Below are positions 62,879 to 64,000 of a stretch of DNA of 64,000 nt, one piece after another. A program made the translations under genes and the position numbers. Source of the stretch: an uncultured Pelagibacteraceae bacterium (GTDB lineage Bacteria; Pseudomonadota; Alphaproteobacteria; Pelagibacterales; Pelagibacteraceae); the NCBI GenBank assembly GCA_902598735.1, contig CACKCM010000006.1, positions 1 to 64,000 of the forward strand, written 5' to 3'. The notes beneath the pieces are model-generated. The model searched no databases and was not told the DNA's origin. It worked only from the letters and a program-made list of their open reading frames with translations. Each line of letters starts with the position of its first letter. Within the stretch, counting starts at the first letter, position 1.

Positions 62879-64000
62879 ATGTTAAGAAATTTTAAACATA
62901 TCAAATTTGATGAAAATCTTTATTTTAGCTTTTTATTTGCTTTATTGCCTTTAAGTTTTATTGCTGGCAACACCATTATAAACTTAAATATTGTATTTAT
63001 TTTACTGTCAGCTTTGCTGTTATATAAATTAACAATATTTAAAATAAAGATTTTTTTTTTAGATAAGTTAATCTTTTTTTTCTTTATATTAATAATTTTT
63101 ACTGGTCTATTTAACGATATTGAAACTATTATAAATAATTATGATTTTTCAAAATGGAAAGGCCATTTTAAAACAACTTTTAAATCACTTGCCTTTTTAA
63201 GATTTTTTATTTTGTATTTTATAATTAGATATCTTTATGAAAATGGTAAGTTAAAATTAAAATTTTTTTTTATATCTAGTTCATTATTCACGCTTTTTGT
63301 TTGCTTTGATATATTTATTCAATTTTTTTCTGGAAAAGATATTTTTGGATATGAAATTGCTGGAAGAAAATTATCTGGACCATTTGGAGAAGAACTTATA
63401 GCTGGAAGTTATATACAAAGATTTTCATTATTCAGTTTTTTTTTAATACCATTATTTTTTTCTAGAGTGAGTAGATATAAAACTATTTTCATCACTATTT
63501 TTTTATTTATCATAATTTTCTCTGGAATAATTTTATCTGGGAATAGAATGCCTTTGTTAATTTTTTTGATGTCAGTAATGCTAATTCTAATTTTTCAAAA
63601 AGAGACGAGAAGGCTATCTGTGCCATTAATTATCATTTCTTTTTTAACTTTTTCAGTATTTTTAAAAACTAATGAAAGAGTAAGTAATAATTTTAGTAAT
63701 TTTAAATATCAAATAATTTATTTAGTAGAATTTGTAAGTGGTAAAAAAACAGAAATAGAAAGTGCGCCAAATTATATAAAAGAATTTTCAACTTTTTATG
63801 AAACATGGTTAATGAATAAGTATATAGGCGGAGGAATAAAAAATTTTAGATATAATTGTAATGAGCGTCCAAATGTTAGTTCTACTTTTAACTTAGATAA
63901 TAGATTCAAAAAAAGAGTTTTATGTAATATGCATCCTCATAATTATTATTTAGAAATTCTTACTGAGGTAGGGGTAATTGGATTTATTATTATCTCCGGA
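62879..64000 (+). CDS. O-antigen ligase/polymerase-like membrane protein, 3' end cut by window edge
   Basis: The frame from ATG 62879 stays open to the last base (374 codons visible). It is a very hydrophobic protein with about eight to ten membrane helices, starting MLRNFKHIKFDENLYFSFLF. A long periplasmic loop (about residues 265-350) ends in MHPHNYYLEILTEVG, the H-x-H-N-x(3)-E type signature of the Wzy/WaaL family. Such proteins join or polymerise lipid-linked glycans, and uppP recycles their carrier. Whether it is ligase or polymerase cannot be told. The C-terminus is outside the window. Confidence 0.88.
   Translation, partial: MLRNFKHIKFDENLYFSFLFALLPLSFIAGNTIINLNIVFILLSALLLYKLTIFKIKIFFLDKLIFFFFILIIFTGLFNDIETIINNYDFSKWKGHFKTTFKSLAFLRFFILYFIIRYLYENGKLKLKFFFISSSLFTLFVCFDIFIQFFSGKDIFGYEIAGRKLSGPFGEELIAGSYIQRFSLFSFFLIPLFFSRVSRYKTIFITIFLFIIIFSGIILSGNRMPLLIFLMSVMLILIFQKETRRLSVPLIIISFLTFSVFLKTNERVSNNFSNFKYQIIYLVEFVSGKKTEIESAPNYIKEFSTFYETWLMNKYIGGGIKNFRYNCNERPNVSSTFNLDNRFKKRVLCNMHPHNYYLEILTEVGVIGFIIISG

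Noticed and set aside
1-64000. CRISPR arrays, insertion sequences, rRNA genes, known riboswitches
   Set aside because: I looked for regularly spaced repeats, transposase motifs, rRNA-like stretches and riboswitch-like leaders, and found none I could support.

Overview
This window looks like part of a streamlined marine alphaproteobacterial chromosome of the SAR11 / Candidatus Pelagibacter type. The evidence is a base composition of roughly 30% G+C (by eye, not computed), very short or overlapping intergenic gaps, Lys/Ile/Asn/Phe-rich proteins, and alphaproteobacterial gene orders: murA-DUF2948-hisD-infA, rpmH-rnpA-yidD-yidC-argB-dapD-dapE, aroK-aroB-bolA-J protein-cobS-cobT-rpmB, and a class I lysyl-tRNA synthetase. 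I saw no insertion sequence, integrase, prophage gene, CRISPR array or rRNA. No gene-free stretch exceeds about 300 bases; the longest is about 155 bases, between gltD and uppP.

Layout. 1-8720: the 5' part of ispG, then lysC, ubiG, a DUF1178 gene, argJ, secA and a photolyase gene. 8770-15571 (all minus): tRNA-Phe, infA, hisD, DUF2948, murA, dcd, three small unknown genes, a DUF255 thioredoxin-fold protein and a VTT membrane protein. 15622-23144 (all plus): L34, RNase P protein, YidD and YidC, then argB, a HAD phosphatase, dapD, dapE, a SET-domain protein and a glycosyltransferase, nearly all overlapping. 23141-27237 (minus): truA, fmt, def and two unknown envelope proteins. 27311-35983: aroK and aroB, bolA, then J-domain protein, cobS and cobT in one strand, then yhhQ, rpmB, pyrD and lysS. 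36077-39635: TrkH, an AmpG-like transporter and an NlpC/P60 protein, followed by tRNA-Ser. 39875-43162: surface-sugar genes. 43220-52939 (minus): lepA, pheT, pheS, rplT, rpmI, infC and thrS, with a radical SAM gene on the opposite strand between rpmI and infC. 52939-64000: a glycosyltransferase, an alpha/beta hydrolase, an SDR protein, gltB, gltD, uppP, tRNA-Arg and the start of an O-antigen ligase/polymerase.

How the genes work together. The housekeeping part covers translation (L34, L28, L20, L35, IF-1, IF-3, EF4, PheRS, ThrRS, LysRS, Fmt, Def, TruA and three tRNAs), protein export and membrane insertion (SecA, YidC, YidD), amino-acid synthesis (lysine/DAP, arginine, histidine, chorismate, glutamate), and peptidoglycan or lipid-carrier steps (MurA, UppP). 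Scattered glycan genes (three glycosyltransferases, a UDP-sugar dehydrogenase/epimerase pair, an O-antigen ligase/polymerase) point to a surface polysaccharide.

Most interesting observations. (1) The infA stop codon shares its last base with the first base of tRNA-Phe, so 5' tRNA processing would cut inside the stop codon. (2) That tRNA-Phe has unusual D and T loops that jointly lose the standard G18-U55 contact. (3) A CobS/CobT pair with a J-domain partner sits in a probably cobalamin-auxotrophic lineage, which suggests a different client for this AAA+/VWA machine. (4) A radical SAM gene with its own promoter interrupts the infC-rpmI-rplT cluster on the opposite strand. (5) Both initiation-factor genes use non-ATG starts that directly follow the in-frame stop codon of the gene before them. 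(6) Several genes of 59 residues or fewer can be proposed that a 60-residue cutoff would miss.
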